Of a stretch of 64,000 nucleotides of DNA, positions 1 to 9,373 are shown one piece after another. The DNA lies in contig CAVPDQ010000009.1 of NCBI GenBank assembly GCA_963702685.1, positions 744,001-808,000 on the forward strand. Direction: 5' to 3'. The notes below the pieces were generated by a model. It was not told the DNA's origin and ran no database searches. It saw only the letters and a list, made by a program, of their open reading frames with translations. The translations under genes and the position numbers were made by a program. Source of the DNA: AP-15 sp963702685. GTDB lineage: Bacteria > Pseudomonadota > Alphaproteobacteria > ATCC43930 > CGMCC-115725. The number at the start of each line of letters is the position of its first letter. Position 1 is the stretch's first letter.

Positions 1-932
1 AGGATTTCCTGCTGGCCGCTGTCCTCGACGGCGCTCAACGGCCGCTCCCGCCACGCCGCGTAATCGCTCTTTTGCAAGGCCTCGTAAAGCGCGCGGTCGG
101 CCGGGACATCGGGGTAGAGCAGGTAGTTCTTTGGCGTCAGGAAGGCGTGCGACCAGCTCGACGAGGCGACGAGCGCGACCCGCCACGGGCTCTCGGCGGC
201 GATGCGCGCGCAGGCCGCACCCAGATCGAAGCAGCGCCACGGGGCCGGGGAGGGGGGATCGAGATCGGCCTCGGCCGGCAATTCGCTCAGCGAGCGCACC
301 CCCGCCTGTTGCGCGATGACGCGGCGCCCATAGCAGTTCACCTGGAACGGCAGCACCGGATAAGGGAAGCCCTTGCGATCGTAATCCATAAACAAGAGCG
401 TGTTCAGAAAGGCGTGACCGAGCTGGTGATGCAATGGCCGATACGCGTAGGACACGTCGAACCCGGTCTCGATCATCTTGCCGGCGAGGTATTTCCCCGC
501 CTCGGGATGGCCCTTGTATTCAAAGATTTTGTCGTTGGGCTCGTTCCAGACATTGGGTCCGCGGTAATATTCCCACGGCTTTGGTGTCATCTTGTCGTAG
601 GCCAAGAGGCAGAAGGGTGGGATCACGTCCTCGCGGAAGTTCTCGTACTGGTCGTCTCCCCAGATCACAACGAGGTCGGGGTCGAACTCGTCCAGTATCC
701 GGCGCGCGTTGCGAAAACCGGCGACCAGCGCTTCGCGGTGCCGCCGCGCGGCCGACAACCCGTGGTCGTCCCCGTATTCTTCCCGCATCGGCGCGGGCCA
801 GCCATCGGGCCGGCGGTACTTTTCGGGCAAGGCCGGATCGTCGAGGACCCGTTTCAAGATGCGGCCCATGCTCTCATCGGTGCCCGAAAGCGGCGGAAAA
901 TGGGTGACGCCGAGCCCCAAAACCTGGCCCAT
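1..932 (-). CDS. LigB-family class III extradiol ring-cleavage dioxygenase (3' end cut by window edge)
   Basis: An open frame starts with ATG at 932 and runs without a stop to base 1, giving 310 residues with the C-terminus missing. The N-terminus reads MGQVLGLGVTHFPPLSGTDE, and the His of VTHFPP (residue 11) matches an iron-ligand position of the LigB superfamily. Later segments WGDDQYENF and RPLHHQLGHAF fit the same fold. Family members cleave catechol-type rings such as protocatechuate and gallate, using non-haem Fe(II) in the cytoplasm; the substrate here cannot be told. The gene is divergent from the mltB-like gene and its partners lie outside the window. The family call is firm, the specificity is not. 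Confidence 0.8.
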   Translation of the reverse strand, partial: MGQVLGLGVTHFPPLSGTDESMGRILKRVLDDPALPEKYRRPDGWPAPMREEYGDDHGLSAARRHREALVAGFRNARRILDEFDPDLVVIWGDDQYENFREDVIPPFCLLAYDKMTPKPWEYYRGPNVWNEPNDKIFEYKGHPEAGKYLAGKMIETGFDVSYAYRPLHHQLGHAFLNTLLFMDYDRKGFPYPVLPFQVNCYGRRVIAQQAGVRSLSELPAEADLDPPSPAPWRCFDLGAACARIAAESPWRVALVASSSWSHAFLTPKNYLLYPDVPADRALYEALQKSDYAAWRERPLSAVEDSGQQEI

Positions 933-1153
933 GCAACGCTCCTCCCAACAAGCTCGTTTGCTCGATCCGGGGTTACGTTTGGCGCCGGGCTTTGTCAAGG
1001 TCGGGCGCTCGATTCGCCCGGCGACAAGCGCTTTTTTGCCGATCGACGGCCTGATCGGCGAGGATTTCACCCGATCGGCCGCGAATAATTGCACGATCCG
1101 GTCCGGTTGTGGCAAAAGTCGGACGGGGACGAAGTGTCGAAGGGGGGTCTGCG

Positions 1154-2143
1154 ATGACGCTCGGCCGCGTCAGCCGCCGGCTGTTTATCGCCGCACCGCT
1201 GTTGGCGGCGCCGCTCGAAATGATGGCGCCGGCAGAGGCCGCCGCCGAAAGCTTCTATGGGTTTCTCGACGCGGTGCGCCGTGAGGCGGCGGCGCGCGGC
1301 ATCCGCCGTTCGACCGTCGATATCGCGTTGCGCGGCGCCGAGTACCTGCCGCATGTGATCGAGCTCGACCAGCACCAGCCCGAGAGGGTGCTGACCTTTG
1401 CCGAGTATCTCGCCAAGACGGTGTCGCCGCAGCGTCAGGAAAACGCGCGGCGGCAGCTCCTCGACAACCGTGCGCTGCTCGATGCGATCGCGCGGCGCTG
1501 GAATGTCGATCCGCGGATCATCGTCGCGCTGTGGGGCCTCGAAAGCGATTTCGGCGCGGTCACCGGCAACTACATGGTGGTCTCCTCGCTGGCCACATTG
1601 GGCTACGAGGGCAGGCGCGGCCCTTATTTCCGCGGCGAGCTGATATCGGCGCTGCGCATCATCGACCAGGGGAACGTGCAGGCGACCGCCATGACCGGCT
1701 CTTGGGCCGGGGCGATGGGGCAGTGCCAGTTCATGCCCTCGACTTATCTCGGCTATGCGGTCGATTACGACGGCGACGGGCGGCGCGACATCTGGCATGA
1801 CCGGGCCGACGTCTTGGCCTCGATCGCCAATTTCATCAGCCGGCTCGGCTGGCGCGGCGGCGAGAGCTGGGGGCGCAAGGTGGTGCTGCCGCAGGGGTTC
1901 GACGCGCGTTTTACCGGGCTCGAGGTCAGACGGGCCGCCTGGGAATGGGGCCGGATGGGGGTCCGCGGCCTCGATGCCGGGCCGCTCGCCGGCCGCGAGG
2001 AGGCCTCGTTGGTATTGCCGGGCGGCGAGAGCGGACCGGCGCTGCTGGTCTTCAATAATTTCCGCACGATCATGCGGTGGAACAAATCCACCTATTTTGC
2101 CGCTGCTGTCGGCTATCTCGCCGACAGCATGGCGCGGGGGTGA
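1154..2143 (+). CDS. mltB: Lytic murein transglycosylase, MltB family
   Basis: A 329-residue exported enzyme that cleaves the MurNAc-GlcNAc bond of peptidoglycan, leaving 1,6-anhydroMurNAc. I chose the ATG at 1154 over one at 1109 because a strong Shine-Dalgarno (aggggggt, 1141-1148) precedes it and the protein then opens directly with a signal peptide. That peptide contains SRRLFIAAPLLAAP, close to a twin-arginine motif. The catalytic Glu is at about residue 130 in ALWGLESDFGAVTGN, and GSWAGAMGQCQFMPSTYLGY matches the family. No lipobox is seen, so this is a soluble or Tat-exported type. It heads a plus-strand run with rlpA and dac, which fits envelope remodelling. Confidence 0.9.
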   Translation: MTLGRVSRRLFIAAPLLAAPLEMMAPAEAAAESFYGFLDAVRREAAARGIRRSTVDIALRGAEYLPHVIELDQHQPERVLTFAEYLAKTVSPQRQENARRQLLDNRALLDAIARRWNVDPRIIVALWGLESDFGAVTGNYMVVSSLATLGYEGRRGPYFRGELISALRIIDQGNVQATAMTGSWAGAMGQCQFMPSTYLGYAVDYDGDGRRDIWHDRADVLASIANFISRLGWRGGESWGRKVVLPQGFDARFTGLEVRRAAWEWGRMGVRGLDAGPLAGREEASLVLPGGESGPALLVFNNFRTIMRWNKSTYFAAAVGYLADSMARG

Positions 2144-2171
2144 GCGCAACACCTCGGCGCCGGCGCGGAGG

Positions 2172-3215
2172 ATGGCGGTGACCGCTTATCGGCACAGCCC
2201 CTTGCCGGCGCTGTCGCTGGCGCTGCTGCTGGCGGCCTGCGGCACCCCGCATACCGGCAGCCATCAGGCGGCGGGCGGCTATTATCCGACCGGCCATGCG
2301 CGCTACAAGATCGGAGCGCCGTACGAAGTCGGCGGGGTATGGTACTATCCGAAAGTCGATTACGACTACAACAAGACCGGTGTCGCGTCGTGGTACGGCG
2401 AGGCGTTTAATGAGAAATACACGGCCAACGGCGAAGTCTTCGACCTGAACCGGCTGACCGCCGCGCACCCGACCTTGCCAATGCCGAGCATCGTCGATGT
2501 GACCAATCTCGATAACGGGCGCGAGCTGCAGCTGCGGGTCAACGACCGCGGCCCCTATGCCAATGGGCGAATTATCGACGTGTCGCGCCGGGCCGCCCAG
2601 CTGCTCGGCTTCGAGACCAAGGGCACGGCAAACGTGCGCGTCAAAATCATCAAGGAGGAGAGCGTCCGCGTTGCCGCAGCGGCGATGCGCGGCGAGGGCG
2701 CCATCGCGGTTGCCGCAGCGGCGCCGGATCTGCCGTATCCGCCGGCGCCGCCGCGTTCGGTTGCGGTCCCGCCGGTCGTCGCGGCCCCGCTGGTCGTCGT
2801 AGCAGCCCCACCTCCGCCGCCGCGACCCGCCCCATCTCCGCCGCCGCGCGCAGCCCCGCCACCGGCTCCGCTGCCCGCCGCAGCCCCTACGGTCCCGCCT
2901 CCTGCGGTCCCGCCGCCGGCCCCCGTTGTCGTCGCAGAAATGCCGCCATTGCCGCACAAGATGACGCCGATCGCGGGCGATGCCGCAGGCGCCATTTTTA
3001 TCCAGGCGGGAGCGTTCTCGATGCGCGACAACGCCGAGCGCGTGCAATCGCGGATCGCGGCTTTGGGCAGCGTCCGGGTGACGAGCGCGTCGGTCAACGG
3101 GATCGAGGTTTATCGGGTCCGGCTCGGCCCTTTGGCGAGCGAAGCAGAGGCCGAAGGCATGATCGCGCGGCTCGCCGGCAGAGGCTATCCCGGGGCGCGC
3201 ATCGTCGCCGACTGA
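2172..3215 (+). CDS. rlpA: Septal ring lytic transglycosylase RlpA, lipoprotein
   Basis: A 347-residue lipoprotein. The lipobox LLLAAC puts the acylated cysteine at residue 23. The double-psi beta-barrel domain follows (GVASWYGEAFNEKYTANGE, then RVNDRGPY). A long Pro/Ala-rich linker (about residues 190-260) leads to a C-terminal SPOR domain (from about residue 270) that binds denuded glycan at the septum. RlpA removes naked glycan strands during division. The ATG at 2172 is chosen because it starts the signal peptide; the upstream GGAG is unusually close, so a slightly different start is possible. It lies 28 bp after mltB and 27 bp before the carboxypeptidase gene. Confidence 0.92.
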   Translation: MAVTAYRHSPLPALSLALLLAACGTPHTGSHQAAGGYYPTGHARYKIGAPYEVGGVWYYPKVDYDYNKTGVASWYGEAFNEKYTANGEVFDLNRLTAAHPTLPMPSIVDVTNLDNGRELQLRVNDRGPYANGRIIDVSRRAAQLLGFETKGTANVRVKIIKEESVRVAAAAMRGEGAIAVAAAAPDLPYPPAPPRSVAVPPVVAAPLVVVAAPPPPPRPAPSPPPRAAPPPAPLPAAAPTVPPPAVPPPAPVVVAEMPPLPHKMTPIAGDAAGAIFIQAGAFSMRDNAERVQSRIAALGSVRVTSASVNGIEVYRVRLGPLASEAEAEGMIARLAGRGYPGARIVAD

Positions 3216-3242
3216 TACGGACGGCGTAAGGCGGAGGCGGAA

Positions 3243-4457
3243 ATGAGGCTTGGCATGGCGCCGCATTGGGTCGGGTTGGCAATCGCGGTCGTGGCGCTCG
3301 GTCTCGCGGTTGCGCCGACATCGACCGTTGCCGCAAAGGGCAGGGCAACGGCGGCGGCCGCCGTGGCGCCGCCAACGCCGTCTTCGATCGGCATCGACAC
3401 CCAGGCGAAGCATGCGCTGATTGTCGAAGTCGAGACTGGCACCGTGCTGCTCGACAAGGCTGCGGACGAGCGCATGCCCCCCGCCTCGATGAGCAAGCTG
3501 ATGACCGCCTATGTCGTCTTTAGCATGCTCAAGGAGGGGCGGGCGAAATTGACCGACGAGCTGCCGGTCAGCGAGCGCGCCTGGCGCACCGGCGGCTCGA
3601 AGATGTTTGTGCCGCTCGGCGGCCGGGTCAGCATTGACGATCTGATCAAGGGGGTGATCATCCAATCCGGCAACGACGCCTGCGTCGTGTTGGCCGAGGG
3701 GCTGGCCGGCAGCGTCGATGCTTTCGTCGAGCTGATGAACCAGAAGGCCAAGGAAATCGGGCTCAAGGACAGCCATTTCGCCAATGTCGACGGGTTGCCC
3801 GACCCGAATCATTGGATGACCGCGCGGGATTTGACGACATTGGCGTTGCGCACGATCAAGGATTTCCCGGAAGATTACAAGATCTACAGCCAGCTCGAAT
3901 TTGTCTTCAACAACATCAAGCAAGGAAACCGCAACCCGCTGCTCTACAAAAACATGGGCGCAGATGGGCTGAAAACCGGCCACACCGAAGAATCGGGCTA
4001 CGGCCTGACCGCCTCAGTGGTGCGCGGCGGGCGTCGCATCGTCATGGTGCTGAATGGCCTGCCGACGATGAAGGCGCGCGCGCAGGAAAGCGAGCGGCTG
4101 GCCGACTGGGCGTTCCGCGAGTTCAACGACTACAAGCTCGTCGCCGCCGGCGAGACCGTCGATGAGGCGCCGGTATGGCTCGGCGCCGCCGCGCGGGTGC
4201 CATTGACGGTGGCCAAGGATGTGGTCGTCACCTTGCCGCGCAAATCGCGCAAGGAGATGAAAGTCACCGCCGATTACGAGGCCCCTGTGCCGGCGCCGGT
4301 CAAAAAGGGCGAAACGCTGGGCAAGCTCGTCGTCACCGCCCCGGATACGGCGCCGATCGAGGTGCCGCTCATCGCCGCTGCCGATGTCGGCCGGATGGAC
4401 GCGATCGGCCGGGTCGCCACGCTCGCCGGCTATCTCGTCTGGGGCAGGCGGCATTGA
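3243..4457 (+). CDS. dacC: D-alanyl-D-alanine carboxypeptidase (PBP5/6 type, DacA/DacC)
   Basis: A 404-residue serine peptidase that trims the terminal D-Ala from peptidoglycan pentapeptides in the periplasm. All three penicillin-binding motifs are present: SxxK (Ser82-Met-Ser-Lys85), SGN (142-144) and KTG (244-246). A signal peptide occupies about residues 1-32. The C-terminal part (about 300-390) resembles the PBP5-associated beta domain. Length and motif spacing are normal for class C low-molecular-weight PBPs. Its TGA overlaps the TTG start of tmk (TTGA), so translation of the two is likely coupled. Confidence 0.92.
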   Translation: MRLGMAPHWVGLAIAVVALGLAVAPTSTVAAKGRATAAAAVAPPTPSSIGIDTQAKHALIVEVETGTVLLDKAADERMPPASMSKLMTAYVVFSMLKEGRAKLTDELPVSERAWRTGGSKMFVPLGGRVSIDDLIKGVIIQSGNDACVVLAEGLAGSVDAFVELMNQKAKEIGLKDSHFANVDGLPDPNHWMTARDLTTLALRTIKDFPEDYKIYSQLEFVFNNIKQGNRNPLLYKNMGADGLKTGHTEESGYGLTASVVRGGRRIVMVLNGLPTMKARAQESERLADWAFREFNDYKLVAAGETVDEAPVWLGAAARVPLTVAKDVVVTLPRKSRKEMKVTADYEAPVPAPVKKGETLGKLVVTAPDTAPIEVPLIAAADVGRMDAIGRVATLAGYLVWGRRH

Positions 4458-5102
4458 GCGACGCCAGGCGTGGCCGGTTCATCACCATTGAAGGCGGCGA
4501 GGGTGCCGGCAAATCGACGCAGGCGGCACTGCTCGCCGCAGCGCTCCAAGACGGGGGAATCAAGGTGGTCGCGACGCGCGAGCCGGGCGGCTCGCCGGGT
4601 GCGGAGGCGGTTCGCCGGCTCTTGCTCGAAGGCGACGGCGAGCGCTGGGACGCGGCGAGCGAGGCGTTGCTGCTGGTCGCAGCGCGGCGCGACCACGTCG
4701 AAAAGCTGATCGCCCCGGCCTTGGCGCGCGGGGACTGGGTCGTATGCGACCGGTTTGCCGACTCGACATTTGCTTATCAGGGCTGGGGCCGCGGGCTGCC
4801 GCTCGAGGAGCTCCGCTGGCTGCATCGCTTTGCTCTGCGCGATTTCCTCCCCGACTTGACGATAATCCTCGATCTGCCGGTCGAGATCGGGCTCGCGCGG
4901 GCGGCGGCACGCGCCGGGACAGCCGACCGTTTCGAGCGGCTCGACCACGGCTTTCACGAAAGACTGCGCCGGGGCTTCGAGGCGATCGCGGCAGCCGAGC
5001 CGACGCGGTGCGTTCTGATCGACGCCGTGCCGGAGCCACAGGCGAGTTCAGCGCGTCGTTTGGGCGGCGGTCGAGGCTCGATTGGGCGCTGCGCTGCCGT
5101 GA
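4454..5102 (+). CDS. tmk: Thymidylate kinase, with a one-base frameshift near its C-terminus
   Basis: Phosphorylates dTMP to dTDP. It starts with TTG at 4454, overlapping the dac stop. The P-loop GGEGAGKS lies at residues 14-21 and the family's DR(Y/F) motif appears in VVCDRFADSTFAYQGWGRG. Up to DAVPEPQA (about 5043) the frame is normal. Skipping one base there gives VQRVVWAAVEARLGAALP followed by TGA at 5100-5102, the expected family C-terminus. As written, the frame misses that stop and runs in frame into holB. Restoring it gives GTGA overlap with holB. The span is 649 bases, one more than a multiple of three, so a one-base insertion at about 5041-5046 is inferred. Confidence 0.85.
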
Positions 5103-6157
5103 GCATTGCACCGCGGGCAAACCCCGAGCTCGCCGGGCACGAGACGGCCGAGGCGTCGCTGAGGCGGCTCGCCGAAAGAGGCCGGCTGCCGCATGCGATC
5201 TTGATTTGTGGGCCGAGCGGGATCGGCAAGGCGACGCTCGCCTTTCGCTTGGCGCGCTTTCTGCTGGCGCCGGTCGAGCACCGGGCGGCACCGGATGCGG
5301 GGCTGGCGATCGATCCCGAGAGCGGGGTGTTCCGCCGTGTCGCCGCCGGTGGCCACGCCGATTTGCTGACCGTCGAGCGCGAGTGGGATCCGCAGCGGCG
5401 CCGGCTGCGCGGCGAAATCGTGGCTGAGGATGCGCGCGATATTGCCCAGTTTCTGCATCTGACGGCTGCCGAAGGCGGCTGGCGCATCGTCATCGTCGAT
5501 GGCGCCGAAGAGATGAATCGCAGCGCCGCCAACGCGATATTGAAGATTCTCGAAGAGGCGCCGCGCCGGGCGCTGCTGTTGCTGGTCAGCCATGCCCCGG
5601 GCCGGCTGCTGCCGACGATCCGGTCGCGCTGTCGGCGGTTGCCGCTCGATCCGCCGGCTCCCGAGGTGGCGGCACGGCTCCTGGCGCAACAACGCCCCGA
5701 CCTCCCAGCGCCCGAACGTGAAACATTGGCGGCGCTGACCGGCGGCAGCGTCGGGGGAGCGCTGCAATTGGCCGATGCCGGCGGGGTCGAGCTTTATCGC
5801 GGGCTGAGCGAGCTTATTGCATCGGCGCCGCAGGTCGATCTGGCAAAGCTGCACAGCTTTGCCGACCGGCTCGCCCGCCGCGATGCCGAAAACGCCTATC
5901 GCGCCGCCAGCACGCTGTTGCTGCAGCTGCTGGCGCGGGTGGCGATGGCGGGTGCGCGGCGAACCCTCGGTGCGGGAGAGATTGTGGCGGGGGAGGGTGA
6001 GGTGGTGCGTCATCTTGCCGGGCGTGCCGATCCGGCGCGATGGGCGGCTCTGCGCGAAGAGATCGCCAACAATTTTGGACGCACCGACGCGCTCAACCTC
6101 GACCGCAAGCAGGCGTTCCTCGGCGCTTTCTTTGCGATCTGCGATCTCTCGCGCTAA
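5099..6157 (+). CDS. holB: DNA polymerase III subunit delta prime
   Basis: A 352-residue clamp-loader subunit. It starts with GTG at 5099, overlapping the restored tmk stop (GTGA). It has the AAA+ Walker A GPSGIGKA (about 38-45), a Walker-B-like IVIVDGAEEMN and the SRC motif in TIRSRCRR, which acts as arginine finger in clamp loaders. The zinc-binding cysteine cluster of E. coli delta prime is absent, as in many alphaproteobacteria. In the sequence as given the tmk frame continues into it with no stop, so a tmk-holB fusion would be predicted by automated calling; I treat that as an indel artefact. Confidence 0.88.
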   Translation: MSIAPRANPELAGHETAEASLRRLAERGRLPHAILICGPSGIGKATLAFRLARFLLAPVEHRAAPDAGLAIDPESGVFRRVAAGGHADLLTVEREWDPQRRRLRGEIVAEDARDIAQFLHLTAAEGGWRIVIVDGAEEMNRSAANAILKILEEAPRRALLLLVSHAPGRLLPTIRSRCRRLPLDPPAPEVAARLLAQQRPDLPAPERETLAALTGGSVGGALQLADAGGVELYRGLSELIASAPQVDLAKLHSFADRLARRDAENAYRAASTLLLQLLARVAMAGARRTLGAGEIVAGEGEVVRHLAGRADPARWAALREEIANNFGRTDALNLDRKQAFLGAFFAICDLSR

Positions 6158-6234
6158 AACCCGCGCCGCCCCTCGCTCGGCGACCCGCTGAATCGCGACC
6201 GGCCCCGGCCCATATCCGGGTTTTGGAGAAGGCG

Positions 6235-7779
6235 ATGCGCGCGCAGCAGCCGTTTTTTGTTACGACGCCGATTTTTTACGTCAACGATCAGCCGCATCTG
6301 GGTCATGCCTACCCGACCGTGGCCTGCGATGCGCTGGCCCGCTTCATGCGGCTCGACGGCCACCCGGTCAAATTCCTGACCGGAACCGATGAGCACGGGC
6401 AAAAGGTCGAGCAGTCGGCGCAGCTCCGCGGGATCTCGCCGCAGCAGTTCGCGGACGAGGTTTCGGCCCGGTTTCGCGACATGACCCGGCTCCTCAACAT
6501 CAGCAACGACGATTTCATCCGCACCACCGAGCCGCGCCACACCCGGGCCGTGCAGGCGATCTGGCAAGAGCTGGAGCGGCGCGGAGAAATTTATCTCGGC
6601 CGCTTTGCCGGCTGGTACGCCGTGCGCGACGAAGCCTTTTATGACGAATCCGAGCTGATCGGCGGCAAGGCGCCCACCGGCGCCGATGTCGAATGGTATG
6701 AAGAGGACAACTACTTCTTTCGGTTGTCGGCTTGGCAGGACCGGCTGCTCGCCTATTACGACGCCAACCCCGACGCGATCGCCCCGCGCAGCCGGCGCAA
6801 CGAAGTCATCAGCTTTGTCAGGTCCGGGCTCAAGGACCTCTCGATCTCGCGCACCAGCTTCAGCTGGGGCATCCCGGTCCCCGGCGACCCCAAGCACGTC
6901 ATCTATGTTTGGCTCGACGCGCTGATGAACTACATCACGGAGCTCGGCTATCCAGTTGTAAATTCCAGTGATTTTGCCACGTTCTGGCCCGCCGCGCATC
7001 ACGTCGTCGGCAAGGACATCCTGCGCTTTCATGCGGTTTATTGGCCGGCCTTTCTAATGGCCGCCGGGCTCGACCCGCCGCGCCGCATCTTTGCCCATGG
7101 CTGGTGGACGATCGAGGGGCAAAAGATGTCGAAATCGCTCGGCAACGGCATCCCGCCCGATCAGCTCGTCGCGCGCTATGGGGTCGACCCGGCGCGCTAT
7201 TTCCTGTTGCGCGAATTGCCGTTCGGCGCCGACGGCGATTTTTCACATCGCGCCGTCATCGGTCGGCTCAACAACGACCTCGCCAACGATTTCGGCAATT
7301 TGGCGCAGCGCGTCCTGGTCATGATCAACCGCGATTGCGGCGCTGCGGTGCCGCGCCCGGACGAGCTTGCCGCGGCCGATCGGGCCTTGCTCGCAGCGGC
7401 GCACGGCCTGCTCGAGACGGTCCGCGGCCACATGGAGGAACCGGCGTTTCATCTGGCGCTCGAAGCGATCTGGCGGGTGGTGGCAGAGGCCAACCGCTAT
7501 GTCGATGAGCAGGCGCCATGGGCCTTGCGGCGCAGCGACCCAACGCGGATGGGGACTGTGCTCTACACTCTCGCAGAGGTGATCCGTTATATCGCGATCA
7601 TATCGCAACCATTTGTGCCGACTGCAACAAGCAAGCTGCTCGATCAGCTCGCAGTAGCGTCGGGAACGCGCGATTTCGCAGCTCTCGACACCGCACCCCT
7701 CGCGCCGGGGACGGTGCTGCCGAAGCCGGAGGGGATTTTCCCACGCCTGGTCGAGACGGCGCCAGGGTCGGTAGGGTAG
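6235..7779 (+). CDS. metG: Methionyl-tRNA synthetase
   Basis: A 514-residue class I aminoacyl-tRNA synthetase that charges tRNA-Met. The HIGH-type motif is HLGH (21-24) and the KMSKS loop is at 297-301. It lacks the zinc-knuckle cysteines and the C-terminal dimerisation domain, so it is the short form common in alphaproteobacteria. The start at 6235 is supported by a Shine-Dalgarno (ggagaagg, 6225-6232); an in-frame extension upstream to 6040 only overlaps holB. It lies in the conserved order holB-metG-tatD-MBL. Confidence 0.95.
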   Translation: MRAQQPFFVTTPIFYVNDQPHLGHAYPTVACDALARFMRLDGHPVKFLTGTDEHGQKVEQSAQLRGISPQQFADEVSARFRDMTRLLNISNDDFIRTTEPRHTRAVQAIWQELERRGEIYLGRFAGWYAVRDEAFYDESELIGGKAPTGADVEWYEEDNYFFRLSAWQDRLLAYYDANPDAIAPRSRRNEVISFVRSGLKDLSISRTSFSWGIPVPGDPKHVIYVWLDALMNYITELGYPVVNSSDFATFWPAAHHVVGKDILRFHAVYWPAFLMAAGLDPPRRIFAHGWWTIEGQKMSKSLGNGIPPDQLVARYGVDPARYFLLRELPFGADGDFSHRAVIGRLNNDLANDFGNLAQRVLVMINRDCGAAVPRPDELAAADRALLAAAHGLLETVRGHMEEPAFHLALEAIWRVVAEANRYVDEQAPWALRRSDPTRMGTVLYTLAEVIRYIAIISQPFVPTATSKLLDQLAVASGTRDFAALDTAPLAPGTVLPKPEGIFPRLVETAPGSVG

Positions 7780-7792
7780 GGCAGGGCGGGCG

Positions 7793-8569
7793 ATGCTGGT
7801 CGACAGCCACTGTCATCTCGATTTTGCCGAATCCCCGGCCGAGCGCCGAGAAATCGTCGCCCGCGCCCATGCCGCCGGGGTCGCCACTATGCTGACGATC
7901 GGCACGAGGCTCGACGAGTTTCCGAGCGTGCTGGCGATCGCCGAGACCGATCCCGACATCTGGTGCTCGGTCGGCGTCCACCCGCACGAGGCCAAGGACC
8001 ATAGAACGCTCGGCTCGGATGAGCTGGCGCAACTGGCGGCACATCCAAAAGTCGTCGGCCTCGGCGAAACCGGGCTCGATTTCCATTATGACCTGAGCCC
8101 GCGCGATACTCAGGAACGGGCGCTCCGCGCCCATATCGCGGCCTCGCACGCAACCGGGTTGCCGCTCGTCATCCATGCCCGAGAAGCCGACGACGAGATT
8201 GCCCGGATTCTCGGCGAGGAACGGCCGCCACCCGGCGTCATGCATTGCTTTTCGAGCGGGCCCGGCTTGGCCGAGGCGGCGTTGGCGTTGGGCTTCTATA
8301 TCTCGATTTCCGGGATTGTCACGTTCAAGAACGCCACAGAGCTGCGCGCGATCGTGCGCGATTTGCCGCTCGACCGGCTGCTGGTTGAAACCGACAGCCC
8401 TTATCTTGCTCCGGTGCCCTATCGCGGCAGGCGCAACGAACCGGCCTTTGTCGCGGCCACCGCGGCGGCGGTCGCGACGCTGAAGGAGATGACACCCGAG
8501 GCGCTGGCGGTCGCGACAACAGCGAATTTTTATCGCTTGTTCACCAAGGCACGTCCGCCCGTGCCATGA
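7793..8569 (+). CDS. tatD: TatD-family metal-dependent hydrolase / DNase
   Basis: A 258-residue TIM-barrel metalloenzyme of the amidohydrolase superfamily. The opening metal motif DSHCHLDF (4-11), the GETGLDFHYD segment, the HAREADDE region and the late ETDSPYLAPVPYRGRRNEP motif are all diagnostic of TatD/YcfH. Family members have 3'-5' exonuclease or endonuclease activity; the biological role next to metG and holB is not established. It lies 13 bp after metG, and its stop overlaps the next start by ATGA. Confidence 0.9.
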   Translation: MLVDSHCHLDFAESPAERREIVARAHAAGVATMLTIGTRLDEFPSVLAIAETDPDIWCSVGVHPHEAKDHRTLGSDELAQLAAHPKVVGLGETGLDFHYDLSPRDTQERALRAHIAASHATGLPLVIHAREADDEIARILGEERPPPGVMHCFSSGPGLAEAALALGFYISISGIVTFKNATELRAIVRDLPLDRLLVETDSPYLAPVPYRGRRNEPAFVAATAAAVATLKEMTPEALAVATTANFYRLFTKARPPVP

Positions 8570-9339
8570 AAATTACCGTCCTCGGCTGCGGCGCTTCGAC
8601 CGGGGTGCCAGCGATCGGAATCGGCTGGGGGCGGTGCGATCCTGCCGACACGCGCAACCGCCGCCGCCGTGCCTCGCTCTTGGTCCAGGCGCAGGGCAAG
8701 ACGATCCTGATCGATACCTCGCCCGATTTGCGCGAGCAGCTGCTCGACGCGCAGATCGAGCACATCGACGCGGTGCTGATGACCCACGCGCATGCCGACC
8801 ATTTGCACGGCATCGACGATCTGCGCGCGGTCAACCGGACGATGCGGCGGCAGATCCCGCTCTACGCCGACCGCGGGACACTCGACGAGATCGGTCGCCG
8901 CTTTGGCTATGTCTTCGATCCGCCGGACGAGCCCGGACGCTACTACAAGCCCTCTCTGGTACCGCACGAGATCGCCGGCCCGTTCACCGCAGCCGGGATC
9001 GAGATCGTGCCATTCGCCCAGGACCACGGCTACAGCACGACGCTCGGCTTTCGCTTCGGCTGCATGGCCTATTCGACAGACGTCACCGAGCTCGATGACG
9101 CAGCCTTTGCCGCGCTCGCCGGGACCGATTTCTGGATCGTCGATTGCCTGCGCCGGGCGCCGCATCCGACGCACAGCCATCTTGCCAAGACCCTCGGCTG
9201 GATTGCCCGCATCGGTCCGCGCCGGGCGGTGCTGACCCATATGGACCAAACCCTCGACTACCGCGAGCTTTCGAGCGAATTGCCGCCGGGGGTCGAGCCC
9301 GGCCGCGATGGGTTGGAGATCGTGACCAATTTTCCATAA
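8566..9339 (+). CDS. Metallo-beta-lactamase-fold hydrolase, PhnP/RNase-Z-like group
   Basis: A 257-residue MBL-fold enzyme with the metal motif THAHADH (73-79), further ligands in FAQDHGY and STDVTEL, and a C-terminal LTHMD. The layout matches the PhnP-like phosphodiesterase group that follows tatD in many alphaproteobacteria. The substrate is not known from sequence. It ends the plus-strand run that began with mltB and is convergent with the methyltransferase gene. Confidence 0.82.
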   Translation: MKITVLGCGASTGVPAIGIGWGRCDPADTRNRRRRASLLVQAQGKTILIDTSPDLREQLLDAQIEHIDAVLMTHAHADHLHGIDDLRAVNRTMRRQIPLYADRGTLDEIGRRFGYVFDPPDEPGRYYKPSLVPHEIAGPFTAAGIEIVPFAQDHGYSTTLGFRFGCMAYSTDVTELDDAAFAALAGTDFWIVDCLRRAPHPTHSHLAKTLGWIARIGPRRAVLTHMDQTLDYRELSSELPPGVEPGRDGLEIVTNFP

Positions 9340-9350
9340 TATATATTATG
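9335..9350. repeat. Perfect 16-bp AT-rich palindrome between convergent genes
   Basis: CATAATATATATTATG is exactly self-complementary and contains the stop codon of the MBL-fold gene. It is striking in a GC-rich region and lies between two converging genes (stops at 9339 and 9374). It could serve as a weak bidirectional terminator or a protein site; no T-run follows. Confidence 0.4.
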
Positions 9351-9373
9351 CGCTAAACGTGTCTCGCCTTCGC

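Noticed and set aside
2070..3983. A 637-codon open frame on the minus strand opposite rlpA and dac
   Set aside because: It is antisense to two well-supported genes, is Arg/Gly/Asp-rich with no domain, and follows from high GC at third positions.
4454..6157. A genuine fused thymidylate kinase-HolB protein
   Set aside because: The expected tmk C-terminus and stop are present one base out of frame and overlap the holB start, so an indel explains the fusion better.
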